Shown piece by piece: positions 8,616 through 17,216 of a stretch of DNA of 64,000 nt (positions within the stretch are counted from its first letter, which is position 1; each line of letters starts with the position of its first letter). Source of the DNA: Victivallales bacterium. Lineage in GTDB: Bacteria > Verrucomicrobiota > Lentisphaeria > Oligosphaerales > Oligosphaeraceae. The notes beneath the pieces are model-generated. The model did not search any database. It had not been told where the DNA came from and saw nothing but the letters and a program-made list of their open reading frames with translations. The stretch lies in the NCBI GenBank assembly GCA_017535315.1, contig JAFXUD010000042.1:1-64000 (forward strand), written 5' to 3'. Position numbers and translations under genes: made by a program.

Positions 8616-10430
8616 ATGTTGACAGACGACCAAGCCAAAACCTACCTAAAGAGAATCTTGTTTCTGGATTCTCCATTGCATGGGCTATTGCTGGTGTTCA
8701 GCCTGTGGTTTATGTGGGCGCCCGTAACGTTTTGCCTTGTCTTTTGCAAACTGTGCGGAGCTTCTTTTGAGGAAAGGGCCTACACCGCTTTTCTGTTTGC
8801 CGTCGTTGTATTCTGCGTACTTGTCATCTTGACTGCGGCAGCCAGTTATTCCATGGCCAGTTGGATAAAGGGAAGCAAGCCGTTTCGAATCTTTTCCTGC
8901 CTCTTCCTATCACTGTTTTGGGGATTGCTGGATTTGATTCTGCTGGTCGAGTGTTTTTGCAAGAAGCGTCTTTGGTCGTCGTTAGCGCTGCTTTTGGGGG
9001 CATTCGGTTTGTTCGCGCTGAAAGTCGTTTCAAAGTTTGTCCTGCTCAGATGGGTTGTCCGTTATGATACGGAATTGTGGATATGCTTCTATCTGCTGGC
9101 GGCGGCATCGGTGCTGATAGCCACTGGCTTGAGGCCAATTAGACGTACGCTTGTCGCCATAGCCCCTGCTGTCGTGGGAGTGGTTGCCATTCTCCTGCTT
9201 CATGTTCATTTCAATGCTGTCCGCCAATCCAATGCTCATTTGCGCAAGGATATCTCCGAATTGCTTGGGCGTTCTATCGAGATGGAAGAAGTTAGGAAGC
9301 GCATTGAGAGTGGCACGCCGCTTGATGTAGAGCCGCTGGCCAGTTGGATGAAGGCAGAGATTTCGAATAATCTTGATGTGTGGGAAGGTCAAACCTTTAA
9401 GCTTGAGAAGAAACGGGAGGCATTGCAGACTTTTATCGCTTCCAATTCCGAGTTTGTGGAAGCTGTTCATGCCTTAGCGTTGCAGCCTCTCCAGAAAGTG
9501 GCTCATTCGCTTAAGTGGGACGATGAGCCAATCGCCGCGCTTAAACTGCCTGAACTGGCCAAGTGTCGAGAAGCCGCTCGCTTTCTCTCATACGAGATGA
9601 TGGCGAATCCCCATGACAGAGAACTGGTGCGAAAGGACAATCAGGAAATAATTGCCCTTCGAAACATGCTTCTTCAAGGAAATACGCTTATTGAGAAGAT
9701 GGTTGCACTTGCCATAGAAAGTTTGAGAATAACAGCGCTCTGCGATACTCTTGGCAATTCCACCTATTCCGAGGAGGAGTGGAAAAAACTTCTGGAAGAT
9801 GAGGTGGATTGGATGCGCCAGTTTGCCTACGCCATGGGCGATGAAGCATACGCTTTTCAGGACAATTTGCTGTGGACGCTCAACCACGAGGGCGGAATGA
9901 AGGAGATGCTTGGGGAGGATAGATTGCCATACTTGCCTGCAGGGTTCATGCGGCTGTTTTTCGAGAAGGATTACAACTATGCCTTGCACTATTATAGGAG
10001 AATCATTGAAACCATGCTGTCGGAAAAACTCGATCACAGCGTTCTTGAAAAGATTGACGAGGAAGTCTTGGGCGTTGTGCGGAAGCACGGTGCCATTTTC
10101 TCTGCCATGCTGCTTCCTGCCATGTCAAAATGCGTTCAAAAGGCCGACCAGGGCAAAGACAAAAGACGGATGGCGATGCTTGCCTGGCAGGTGGCAGAGT
10201 ACAGGCAACGCAACGGACGCCTACCCGAAGCACTCACGGAGGTCTCAAGCGACCTTCTCGACAGCATTCACCAGAAGCCATTCATCCTTGAAACAGGCAT
10301 GCTCAAGGTCAAGATGAAAAAGGACGAAGTGGAGATTTTTGGCTTCCGAATCTCTGCCTGGCACGATGATTCCGAGACAGTACTAAACAGAAACGCCCCC
10401 AAGGTACTTGTGCCACTTGCGAAGAAGTAG
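8616..10430 (+). CDS. Membrane protein with long cytosolic-type C-terminal part, unknown
   Basis: This 604-residue protein has about six hydrophobic segments within residues 20-205 and then a mostly helical, charged part of some 390 residues. I recognise no catalytic motif. ATG 8616 is chosen because AAGGA lies 7 bp upstream; the longer opening to 8442 runs through a 9-bp repeat array and would add an Arg/Ser/Val-rich, repeat-derived peptide. The family A element separates it from the ABC operon, so shared transcription is uncertain. A second element follows its stop, before the convergent glycosidase-like gene. Confidence 0.6.
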   Translation: MLTDDQAKTYLKRILFLDSPLHGLLLVFSLWFMWAPVTFCLVFCKLCGASFEERAYTAFLFAVVVFCVLVILTAAASYSMASWIKGSKPFRIFSCLFLSLFWGLLDLILLVECFCKKRLWSSLALLLGAFGLFALKVVSKFVLLRWVVRYDTELWICFYLLAAASVLIATGLRPIRRTLVAIAPAVVGVVAILLLHVHFNAVRQSNAHLRKDISELLGRSIEMEEVRKRIESGTPLDVEPLASWMKAEISNNLDVWEGQTFKLEKKREALQTFIASNSEFVEAVHALALQPLQKVAHSLKWDDEPIAALKLPELAKCREAARFLSYEMMANPHDRELVRKDNQEIIALRNMLLQGNTLIEKMVALAIESLRITALCDTLGNSTYSEEEWKKLLEDEVDWMRQFAYAMGDEAYAFQDNLLWTLNHEGGMKEMLGEDRLPYLPAGFMRLFFEKDYNYALHYYRRIIETMLSEKLDHSVLEKIDEEVLGVVRKHGAIFSAMLLPAMSKCVQKADQGKDKRRMAMLAWQVAEYRQRNGRLPEALTEVSSDLLDSIHQKPFILETGMLKVKMKKDEVEIFGFRISAWHDDSETVLNRNAPKVLVPLAKK

Positions 10431-10443
10431 CGTAACCCATCAG

Positions 10444-10604
10444 CGATTGATATAAGCGACGACGAGACGCTAATGCTCCTAACTAAAAAGGGACATGAGG
10501 GACAGGAGGGACGGGAGGGACAGAGCAAAGTTCCTAACACAATTTGGCTGTCGCTCCCGTCGCTCATGTCCCACCCATCCCTTTTAGGGGAGCAGTCTCA
10601 CGAA
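10444..10604. repeat. Family A copy 3 between convergent genes
   Basis: CGACGACGAGACGCTAATGC...CTAAC (10457-10483) matches the ends of copy 2 at about 25 of 27 positions. It is followed by GGGACAGGA-type 9-mers, a short loop, complementary GTCGCTCCC-type units, and an imperfect inverted end (10582-10604). It lies between two convergent genes, where a bidirectional terminator would be expected. It starts with CGATTGATATAAGC, also found at the edge of the family B copy at 38.57 kb. Confidence 0.75.
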
Positions 10605-10617
10605 CAGGTCCAAACCT

Positions 10618-13242
10618 TTACTCCACCACTTCGAACACGGCGATTTCGTTCCAGTCGTCGAGCTTGACGATGGCCTGCCAGGCGCCTGGGGTACCTGTGA
10701 CGGTGATGTTAGAGGCGTCGGTGGGTATGCCGTAGCGGTTGAAATGGGCGATTTTGGGTTTGGCGTTGCCGCCCAGCTTGAAGGTACCAGAGATAACGGT
10801 GATGGTGCGCTCCTTGCCAGTCATCACGCCTTCGTCAATGCGGACGGGGGTGAAGGGGAAGAGCCAGTTGGCGACCTCGAAACTGCCCGCGTCGGGACCA
10901 GTCAGAGGTTGGGTAACTCCGTAGTAGTAGGGGAGCTGTGCGTTGCGGATGGCGGTGATGATGCCCTTGTTGAGGATGAGGGCACGCTTGTCCTGCTCGC
11001 CTGGCTGCGGGGTCTGGTAGCGTCCAGGGCGCAGGTTCAGGATGATGGGGGAGGTCAGGTGTCCGAGGGACTGGTAGCGGAATTCGGGGGGCTTTCTGTC
11101 AAGGAAGGGGAGGGGATTGCAGGAGTCGTTTTCCATCTCGGCGAAGCTAAGGCGTCCGCAGCTTTGTTCTTCGCGTGTGACGGGGTGTCCGTTGGTGAGG
11201 ACGTATTTGCCTGCGGAGGTGATGCGTTTGATGATTTCCATGCGGGCGGGGGAGCCGACGATGGCGTAGTTGTAGTATTTGGAGATGATTTTGCCTGTCT
11301 CATCCAGGACGACGCTGACACCGTCCCACTTGTCGTAGCTGATTCCGTCCTTGTAGGTGGGGTTGAACTGGTCGATGTAGATGCCGTCGAACTTGATTAT
11401 CTCCAGCAGGAAGTCAATCTGCTCCATCATCTGCTTGAAGCGGTAATTGCCTGGGGCGGGCTGTGGCATCATATTGATGAATGGCTTGTTGACGTAGGTG
11501 TAGTAACCGTCCATCATCACGTTTCCGTCCTTGTCGCAGAGGAGCGAATCGGCCATGGGGGTGGCGGCTTTCAATTTGGCGGAGAGTTCTGGCGAGAGGT
11601 AGAGACCGTATTTGGAGTTCGGGTGCTTGCGGTCGCCGTAGCCAAGTGGGAGCTGGTCGCCCCATGGGACGGTGCGCGCGTCGAATTTCACGAGGTTGGT
11701 CTCGATAAGGGCCATCAGGATGATGCCAGGGTAGTTCTTGCGCTGCTCTTCGATGACGGGGAGGACTTTGGCGCTGTATTCGTCACGGGTAAGCTCCTGT
11801 CCGTTGGAGTACTCGAACCAGGGGCCGACGCATGCGAAGCGCGGCTTCAGTCCAGGCAGATCCTTGGCACTGAAGAGGAAGGGGCCAGGGATGGTATCGT
11901 TGACGTTCCAGTCTATGCGCAGGCGGTTCACGAAGTCGAAGTAGCCGATATTCGGTGCCTGGAGGGGATAGATGCTCCATTCGATGGTGAGGGAGTTGCC
12001 TGGACCGATGCCGACGCCAGTGTTGCCCATCACGAGGGCGTTTCCCTGGAGTTGCATATTGATGAGGATGCGGCTGACGGTATCCTCTGCAACGATGCCC
12101 GCCGCGCATTCTCCGTCGGAGATATAGATGGTCGGGTTGGAGGCTGCCAGTACGCTGGCGCTTTCGCAGTTGGAGAGGCCTGCCAGACGCCATCCTGGGG
12201 CGGGCATCCTGTTGTCGAAGGCGGCCTCGTTGCGCCAGAGCAGTCCTCGGTCTTCCGAACCGAGGTTGGTGAAGGTATCGGTGACGCGGATGAAATGGCC
12301 CTTGGAAGCAATGACGCGCTTCAGTGTCAAGTCGGGGGTGGTCATTTCGACAACCACATCCTGGCCTTGCTGGGAGACCTTTGCCTGGATGCCAGGCATC
12401 CCTGTCACACTGTCAAGCGCCAGGCGGTTGTATTTCATAAAGGGGGATGCTGGATAACTGAAAGAGGATTCAAAATAGAGTTTGCGGTTTTCGCCCATCT
12501 GCAACTCCATGCCGCCGTAGGGTGAGACGTTCAGTTGGAAATTGTCGCCCTTGATGCTTCCCGCGGCGCTTTTTAGTCCCTCCGTCTTCCAGAATTTGAT
12601 GCCTTTCAGGGGGAAGAGTTCAGCGGTGGGGACGTAGCCCAGTTGGATATCCTTGGCGACCAAAGGGAGGTCAACGATGTGCTTGGACAATGCATTGAGG
12701 AAGCGGAATTTGTTCGGAGCATTGTTTTCAATGCGGTCGTCGGCACCGATGATGAGCTTGCTGACCATGTCATCCACATCGAAGTAGTATTCATAGCCAT
12801 ACTGGCTGTCAAGGATTTGGGGATTATTCTTCGTTTCATTTTCTGGGGCGAAAATGGTCAGCAGGAGGTTGTGCGAGCCTTCCCTCCAGTAGGGTACTAG
12901 TTTTTCGCGCGGATGAGTGGTGTGCATGATGGGGCCGCGCAGAAGGAGACGCGGGGTACCATTCGGGGCGGAACGGTTGATTTCATGGTCGTTGAGTTCG
13001 ATGGCACTCCAGTTGTTCCAGCCGCCAAAGGATTTGCAACCCATACGTAGATTGACCTTGAGCACGACGGATTTTCCAGGCTTCACAGGAACCGCTGGAA
13101 GCTGGACAACATCGGAGTAGGACTCAGGCTCGCCAGCAGGGACAATAACCTTTTCTATGGCGGGAAAGGCGGGTTCGAAGGGAATTTCCACTGCAAAAGC
13201 CAGTGAGGTGAGGATAATAGCGAGTAGAACGCGAATTTTCAT
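10618..13242 (-). CDS. Secreted glycosidase-like protein (TIM-barrel type), unassigned
   Basis: This 874-residue protein has a signal peptide (1-18). The first half is beta-rich (about 20-470, carbohydrate-binding-like). The second half looks like a (beta/alpha)8 hydrolase, with FDGIYIDQFNP near residue 620 and LTNGHPVTREE near 685, patterns typical of glycoside hydrolase barrels. A beta-rich end follows. Acid and nucleophile residues cannot be assigned by eye, and I do not place it in a numbered family; DUF6259-like proteins are a possible relation. ATG 13242 has AAGGA five bases upstream; longer openings run over the RNase HIII gene. It likely cleaves polysaccharide outside the cell. Confidence 0.65.
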   Translation of the reverse strand: MKIRVLLAIILTSLAFAVEIPFEPAFPAIEKVIVPAGEPESYSDVVQLPAVPVKPGKSVVLKVNLRMGCKSFGGWNNWSAIELNDHEINRSAPNGTPRLLLRGPIMHTTHPREKLVPYWREGSHNLLLTIFAPENETKNNPQILDSQYGYEYYFDVDDMVSKLIIGADDRIENNAPNKFRFLNALSKHIVDLPLVAKDIQLGYVPTAELFPLKGIKFWKTEGLKSAAGSIKGDNFQLNVSPYGGMELQMGENRKLYFESSFSYPASPFMKYNRLALDSVTGMPGIQAKVSQQGQDVVVEMTTPDLTLKRVIASKGHFIRVTDTFTNLGSEDRGLLWRNEAAFDNRMPAPGWRLAGLSNCESASVLAASNPTIYISDGECAAGIVAEDTVSRILINMQLQGNALVMGNTGVGIGPGNSLTIEWSIYPLQAPNIGYFDFVNRLRIDWNVNDTIPGPFLFSAKDLPGLKPRFACVGPWFEYSNGQELTRDEYSAKVLPVIEEQRKNYPGIILMALIETNLVKFDARTVPWGDQLPLGYGDRKHPNSKYGLYLSPELSAKLKAATPMADSLLCDKDGNVMMDGYYTYVNKPFINMMPQPAPGNYRFKQMMEQIDFLLEIIKFDGIYIDQFNPTYKDGISYDKWDGVSVVLDETGKIISKYYNYAIVGSPARMEIIKRITSAGKYVLTNGHPVTREEQSCGRLSFAEMENDSCNPLPFLDRKPPEFRYQSLGHLTSPIILNLRPGRYQTPQPGEQDKRALILNKGIITAIRNAQLPYYYGVTQPLTGPDAGSFEVANWLFPFTPVRIDEGVMTGKERTITVISGTFKLGGNAKPKIAHFNRYGIPTDASNITVTGTPGAWQAIVKLDDWNEIAVFEVVE

Positions 13243-13287
13243 AGTGTATCCTTGGTTATGTTTTAGTGAAATAATTGGCGATGGGCA

Positions 13288-13322
13288 GACTAGATACCCT
13301 AGATAATCTAGTAAATCTAGCC
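13288..13322. repeat. CTAG-rich 9-bp repeat, family D copy 2
   Basis: Four units of the type ACCCTAGAT / AATCTAGTA run in tandem between the glycosidase-like gene and RNase HIII. The TAG stop codon of RNase HIII (13317-13319) lies inside one of the CTAG motifs. Confidence 0.75.
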
Positions 13323-14243
13323 CTGTTTTATGGTTTCCGTGATAGAGAAATGCAGCTTGGCTACCTTTTGGAGGGCATCCTCGCCGCCGTTGCGGTAGAT
13401 GGTGGTGGCGGTCTGTGTGACAGCGGGGCCTGCCCCCTTCGGGAGGACGAGGGTGATGGAATCGCCCAGTTGTTTCATGATTCGTACGAAAGCTGCTCGT
13501 GCAAGGATGGAAGCGGCGGCGACGGCGACGTCGGCTTCTGCCTTCGGGTGTTGCTCCAGCGTGATGGTCCGTCCGCGTGCCTGAAGGGCGTTTCTCACGG
13601 TTTGTTCCGTCTTGGCGAACTGGTCGGAGATGGCGCGCGTGCAGGTCGGCACCAGTTTGAGCAGTTCCTCCAGAGCTTTGGCGTGCCCCCATGCCAACAA
13701 TCGGTTCAGGTTGCCAAAGGAGGCATAGAGCCTGTTGTAGGCTTCTGGCCTCACAGTGATGAGCGAGAATTTTCCTGCGCATTCCTTGCGTATGAGGGTG
13801 TCCAGTTGAAGTATCTTGGCATCGGAGGAGATTTTCTTGGAATCGGTGACGCCAGCGTCCAGGAGGTTTTGGGCAATCGTGCCGTCCGTATAGGCACAGG
13901 CGATGACGAGGGGGCCGAAGTAGTCGCCTTTTCCGCTTTCGTCGATGCCTGCGTGAGGCTCGAACATCTGCGGATTTTCGATTTTTGCCAGTTCCGTCTC
14001 GTATCCGAAGCGTGCCTCCTTGAGTACCTCGGGCTCTAGTGTGAACTGCACGAAATCCGTCGTGCCAGGCCCTTGGATGGTCAACTTACCCGATTCGTAG
14101 GCGACGATGGTCAGCTTGTTTTGGCGGGCACGCCAGAGCGAGTATGGGATTTGGTCCAAATCGTAGCCTTTCTGCTCCAGAATTGTTTTGAGCTGAAGGG
14201 CTTGTTCAGGGGTGATGGTGCAGACGTAGTTCTTGGTTAACAT
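13317..14243 (-). CDS. rnhC: Ribonuclease HIII
   Basis: This 308-residue enzyme cuts the RNA strand of RNA-DNA hybrids. It has the HIII-type N-terminal substrate-binding domain (about 1-90, TBP-like) and the catalytic core beginning with GIDESGKGDYFGP at 99-111, with active-site Asp101 and Glu102; the block VTDSKK at 132-137 is also conserved. The length fits the family. Type HIII is typical of Firmicutes and some other phyla including PVC members. It is followed upstream (6 bp) by prepilin peptidase, probably cotranscribed. The stop codon lies in a CTAG repeat. Confidence 0.92.
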   Translation of the reverse strand: MLTKNYVCTITPEQALQLKTILEQKGYDLDQIPYSLWRARQNKLTIVAYESGKLTIQGPGTTDFVQFTLEPEVLKEARFGYETELAKIENPQMFEPHAGIDESGKGDYFGPLVIACAYTDGTIAQNLLDAGVTDSKKISSDAKILQLDTLIRKECAGKFSLITVRPEAYNRLYASFGNLNRLLAWGHAKALEELLKLVPTCTRAISDQFAKTEQTVRNALQARGRTITLEQHPKAEADVAVAAASILARAAFVRIMKQLGDSITLVLPKGAGPAVTQTATTIYRNGGEDALQKVAKLHFSITETIKQG

Positions 14244-14249
14244 ATTGGG

Positions 14250-15428
14250 TCATGAAAGAATAAGGAAGGCGATGTTGCCGAAGAGCATCCAGAGCAGTGT
14301 CGCGATGGCCAGAAAGGGGCCGAAGGGGAGGGAGGGGATGAATCTGCGGTGAAAGAGCATCGATGCGATTGCATAGAAGATGGCCAACAGAGCCGCTGTC
14401 AGGAGAATGTAGATGGTGGCATCTGCGCCAAGGAATGCGCCAATCATCGCAAGTAGCTTGACATCGCCGTAGCCAATGACGTCGCGCGTGGTGGCGATGC
14501 GTTCAATTTTTATCTCCTTTTTTGAAGTTGCCTCCCAGGGACTGGACTTCCCGTCGATGGAGAAACCTTTGGCGTTTGCCGTGATTTTAGCAATGTTTTT
14601 TTCACTGGGGAGGGTCCCGTGGATGATGAGGGTGTCGCCGATGGAATCGAGCACATCCTCCCAGGCACGGAAAGTGTTATGGAGGCGGATGCCTTCTTTC
14701 GTGATGGTGGCAGGCACTGGTTTTCTGAAGGATTTGCTGACATTACCGAAAAGGCGTCTGGTGGACCAGGCGAAGAGTGCGAGAATTGCGTATCCCATGG
14801 CAGCTCCCAGAGTACAGTCGATGAGCGCGGTCGTGAGAGGATGAGGCGTGAGGTCAAAGCGCCAGTTGAGGAGCATCGTTTTGACTCCAGTGAAGATGAG
14901 CGTGCCCGCGTGTGGATTTGGTTGCGGGAGCAGGGCGAGGCGTCCAGACGGCAAGACAATGGCCATAAGCAAGGCGAAAAGGATGCCGCTGTAGGTGACC
15001 TGGTCGGGAATGAATCGGTGTTCAGCGTCGATAAGTGCGGCGGCCAGCAGGGCACCGCCTAGGAAAAAGAAGGTTGGGATGCATTCCAGCGGAAGTCCGC
15101 GCTGGAAGATGCGCATCCAGAGGAAGGCGAACAACAAGCCTGTTGCTCCTTCGCCCAGAGGGTATTTGATGGAGATGGGCAGGTGGCAGTTGGAGCAGCG
15201 TGCCTTTAGGCAGAGCCAGCTGATAATGGGGATGTTTTCCCACGGTCTGATGGCATGACCGCATTTGGGGCAGTGGCTTGGGGGATAGAGCAGGGATTCT
15301 CCGCGTGGAAGCCGCCATACGACTACGTTCATAAAGCTGCCGATGCAACTGCCCAGGATGAACGAAAAGGCGCTGAAGAGCCAAAACACTGATTTAATAT
15401 CGATGGTGTCGGTGAACATCTTATTCAT
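14250..15428 (-). CDS. pilD: Type IV prepilin peptidase with central insert
   Basis: This 392-residue inner-membrane aspartic protease cleaves and methylates type IV pilin-like leader peptides. It shows the zinc-binding pairs C53/C56 and C78/C81, catalytic Asp134 in LIDAEHRFIPD and Asp322 in GYGDVK. Hydrophobic helices surround these. Between about 222 and 315 there is a soluble insert of some 90 residues not present in the usual 250-290-residue enzymes. No pilin or secretion genes are near, so its substrates are elsewhere. The start could be ATG 15428 or the fourth codon. Confidence 0.92.
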   Translation of the reverse strand: MNKMFTDTIDIKSVFWLFSAFSFILGSCIGSFMNVVVWRLPRGESLLYPPSHCPKCGHAIRPWENIPIISWLCLKARCSNCHLPISIKYPLGEGATGLLFAFLWMRIFQRGLPLECIPTFFFLGGALLAAALIDAEHRFIPDQVTYSGILFALLMAIVLPSGRLALLPQPNPHAGTLIFTGVKTMLLNWRFDLTPHPLTTALIDCTLGAAMGYAILALFAWSTRRLFGNVSKSFRKPVPATITKEGIRLHNTFRAWEDVLDSIGDTLIIHGTLPSEKNIAKITANAKGFSIDGKSSPWEATSKKEIKIERIATTRDVIGYGDVKLLAMIGAFLGADATIYILLTAALLAIFYAIASMLFHRRFIPSLPFGPFLAIATLLWMLFGNIAFLILS

Positions 15429-15583
15429 ATTGCTTAAGGAATGACCTTGCTTGAAACATAATTCGATAATATAATGTATTTTTGCCTTTTCTGGAAAGTT
15501 GCTTTTGAAGAAAAGACTATTTTCAATAAAAAAGAGAGAAAAATGGTCAATTTACAAAAAAAATGAGGGGTGATGGTTTGCAT

Positions 15584-15613
15584 TTGTCATTTTACCAATT
15601 AATTTGTTATAAT
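15584..15613 (+). promoter_or_regulatory. Sigma-70-like promoter
   Basis: TTGTCA (15584-15589), an 18-bp spacer and TATAAT (15608-15613) lie in an AT-rich divergent gap of 270 bp. It would serve the coiled-coil membrane protein, lipoprotein and murG genes downstream. Confidence 0.65.
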
Positions 15614-15698
15614 ATTTTGTCTTGTATTGTGTACATGACAGAATCTTCAAGGCTGAATAAAACAATTAAAATAACCATTAAAGAGAAACGGAGTAATT

Positions 15699-16955
15699 AT
15701 GGGCAAATTGGCTAAGATACTGTCTCCATTGGTAGCAGTTCTCGCAATTGCGGCAGCGGTTTTTAGTTTTCTCATATATAGCGGTCTAAAACCATATCAG
15801 GCCCGTGCATCGAAGATGGCGAAAGGTCTTTCGGAGACGGCGAAGAAACTGGATACGGATACGAATACTGGCAAAAGCGGCAAGTTGGACTATAAGGAAC
15901 CGCAGCCTGGCGTCAAGGAAAGCGGCGCGTTTGCGTATGTGAAATACAAGGAGAATCCCAGCGAATTCGAAAAGAATGTCAATGAAGTCGGTGCAATTGC
16001 CAGCACGGTGATTACCCAGCGCAATGAACTGGCGGAGACTATTGTCAGCTTGTCCAAGAATTTGGGCATAGAAGAGGGCACCATTCTTGACGAGGATTTG
16101 AAGGCTAGCGGGACATACGCAGGGAAGCTTTCTCTTCCAGTGACTTATTCCAAGGCTGTCAAGGATCGTGAGCTCGATATGCTGGATGGAATCAAGCTGG
16201 TTTCCCGCAAACTCAAGGTCGGGGGGGCTGATAGCCTTGATTCCTCCATTGGCATTGAGACTGGCGAGGACGATACCATGACTGCCAAGTACAATGGCTC
16301 CGAGGGGCTGTTTGACAAGATGGGCAAGTGTGTTGATGAAATGAACAGCACCATTGATACATACGAAAAATGGCTGAAAGGGCTGACGGGCTATGTGAAA
16401 AACTACAAATGGACTGCCAAGACGGCTTCCATTGATTCCAAGAGCGCCAGAGGTATCTTGGACACCGCCAAGAAAGATATGGAAGGTATTAATGGCAAGT
16501 TGGTTGAACTGGTTCGCGTGAAAAGTGAACTGGAGGAAAAGCTCGAAGAACTGAAAAAACGCGAGGATGAAATCGCCAAGCTGAAAGAGGAATGCGAAAA
16601 CCTCGCGAAAGACAATGAGAAGCTCAAAAAGGAAAACCGAGAGTTGGGCGGGGATCGCGACGACAGACCTATTCTTGAATCCATTGACCAGATCAATACC
16701 AAGGTTGTCGGCTATGTGTTGCTGGACAATTCCGAGTGGAACTACGTCATCACCGATTTGAGCAACAAGGATATTGTGAAAGGTGTCACCGTTGTCATCT
16801 CCGATGAAACAGGCAAATTCCTGGCGTCTGGTAATGTTTCAAAGGCGGAAGACAAGATTAGTCTCATTGAGATTACCAGACGTTCGGGCAGTATTCCCCA
16901 GGGAGCAAAAGTCTTCATGGGGGCTGATGTCAGCAGTGGTAGTGATGATGATTAA
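15699..16955 (+). CDS. Membrane-anchored coiled-coil protein, unknown
   Basis: This 418-residue protein has one N-terminal membrane segment (about residues 8-28), a helical middle part and a clear coiled coil near 275-320 (heptads of Leu, Glu, Lys). A small beta-rich C-terminal domain (about 330-410) contains VVGYVLLDNSEWNYV. The topology suggests an envelope protein with its bulk in the periplasm. GGAG sits about 7 bp before ATG 15699. Its last codons overlap the small lipoprotein gene, and murG follows, so a link with envelope assembly is possible but only by context. Confidence 0.65.
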   Translation: MGKLAKILSPLVAVLAIAAAVFSFLIYSGLKPYQARASKMAKGLSETAKKLDTDTNTGKSGKLDYKEPQPGVKESGAFAYVKYKENPSEFEKNVNEVGAIASTVITQRNELAETIVSLSKNLGIEEGTILDEDLKASGTYAGKLSLPVTYSKAVKDRELDMLDGIKLVSRKLKVGGADSLDSSIGIETGEDDTMTAKYNGSEGLFDKMGKCVDEMNSTIDTYEKWLKGLTGYVKNYKWTAKTASIDSKSARGILDTAKKDMEGINGKLVELVRVKSELEEKLEELKKREDEIAKLKEECENLAKDNEKLKKENRELGGDRDDRPILESIDQINTKVVGYVLLDNSEWNYVITDLSNKDIVKGVTVVISDETGKFLASGNVSKAEDKISLIEITRRSGSIPQGAKVFMGADVSSGSDDD

Positions 16956-17103
16956 GATTCAAGGCATACTAGTACTGGTCCTGGTTGCCATGATGGCCGT
17001 TTTGCTTGCCAGTTGCGTGAGCGTGGGGGATAACGACTCCAAGGATTTGCCCTGGAGTGCTCCTGCAGGCTGGGAAAACTCAACGCTCGGCGTGCCGATG
17101 TAG
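16948..17103 (+). CDS. Mini lipoprotein of 51 residues
   Basis: The reading frame gives a signal peptide with a lipobox LASC (residues 20-23), predicting lipidation at Cys23 and a mature chain of only 29 residues that ends with LPWSAPAGWENS followed by a few residues. It starts inside the end of the preceding coiled-coil gene (4-bp-type overlap; ATG 16945 is an alternative) and ends just before a terminator-like hairpin. No enzymatic role is possible at this size. The Pro-Trp...Pro-x-x-Trp-Glu tail may be a recognition motif; that is a guess. Confidence 0.65.
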   Translation: MIKIQGILVLVLVAMMAVLLASCVSVGDNDSKDLPWSAPAGWENSTLGVPM

Positions 17104-17129
17104 GTGTCAAGTCGCATTGGTGCTGGATG

Positions 17130-17167
17130 AAAAAACGGCTGCTCACATCAGGGAGGGGCCGTTTTTT
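17130..17167. terminator. Terminator-like hairpin, bidirectional
   Basis: AAAAAACGGC (17130-17139) pairs with GCCGTTTTTT (17158-17167) around an 18-nt loop. It ends in a T run on the plus strand and lies just after the mini lipoprotein stop. It could separate that transcript from murG. Confidence 0.6.
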
Positions 17168-17173
17168 GCTACT

Positions 17174-17202
17174 TGAGGTAATTTCTTTGCGAAATTACCT
17201 CA
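17174..17202. promoter_or_regulatory. 12-bp inverted repeat before murG
   Basis: TGAGGTAATTTC and GAAATTACCTCA pair perfectly around a 5-nt loop. It lies 15 bp before the murG ATG and ends right before the GAGGA ribosome binding site. It may be an operator or a leader hairpin. Confidence 0.45.
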
Positions 17203-17216
17203 CTTATGAGGATAGA

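Noticed and set aside
8337-8633. 98-codon minus-strand frame rich in Gly-Asp-Thr
   Set aside because: It is the translation of the 9-bp repeat array in family A copy 2.
13243-13782. 180-codon extension of the glycosidase-like gene
   Set aside because: It lies over the RNase HIII gene; ATG 13242 has a good ribosome binding site and starts a signal peptide.
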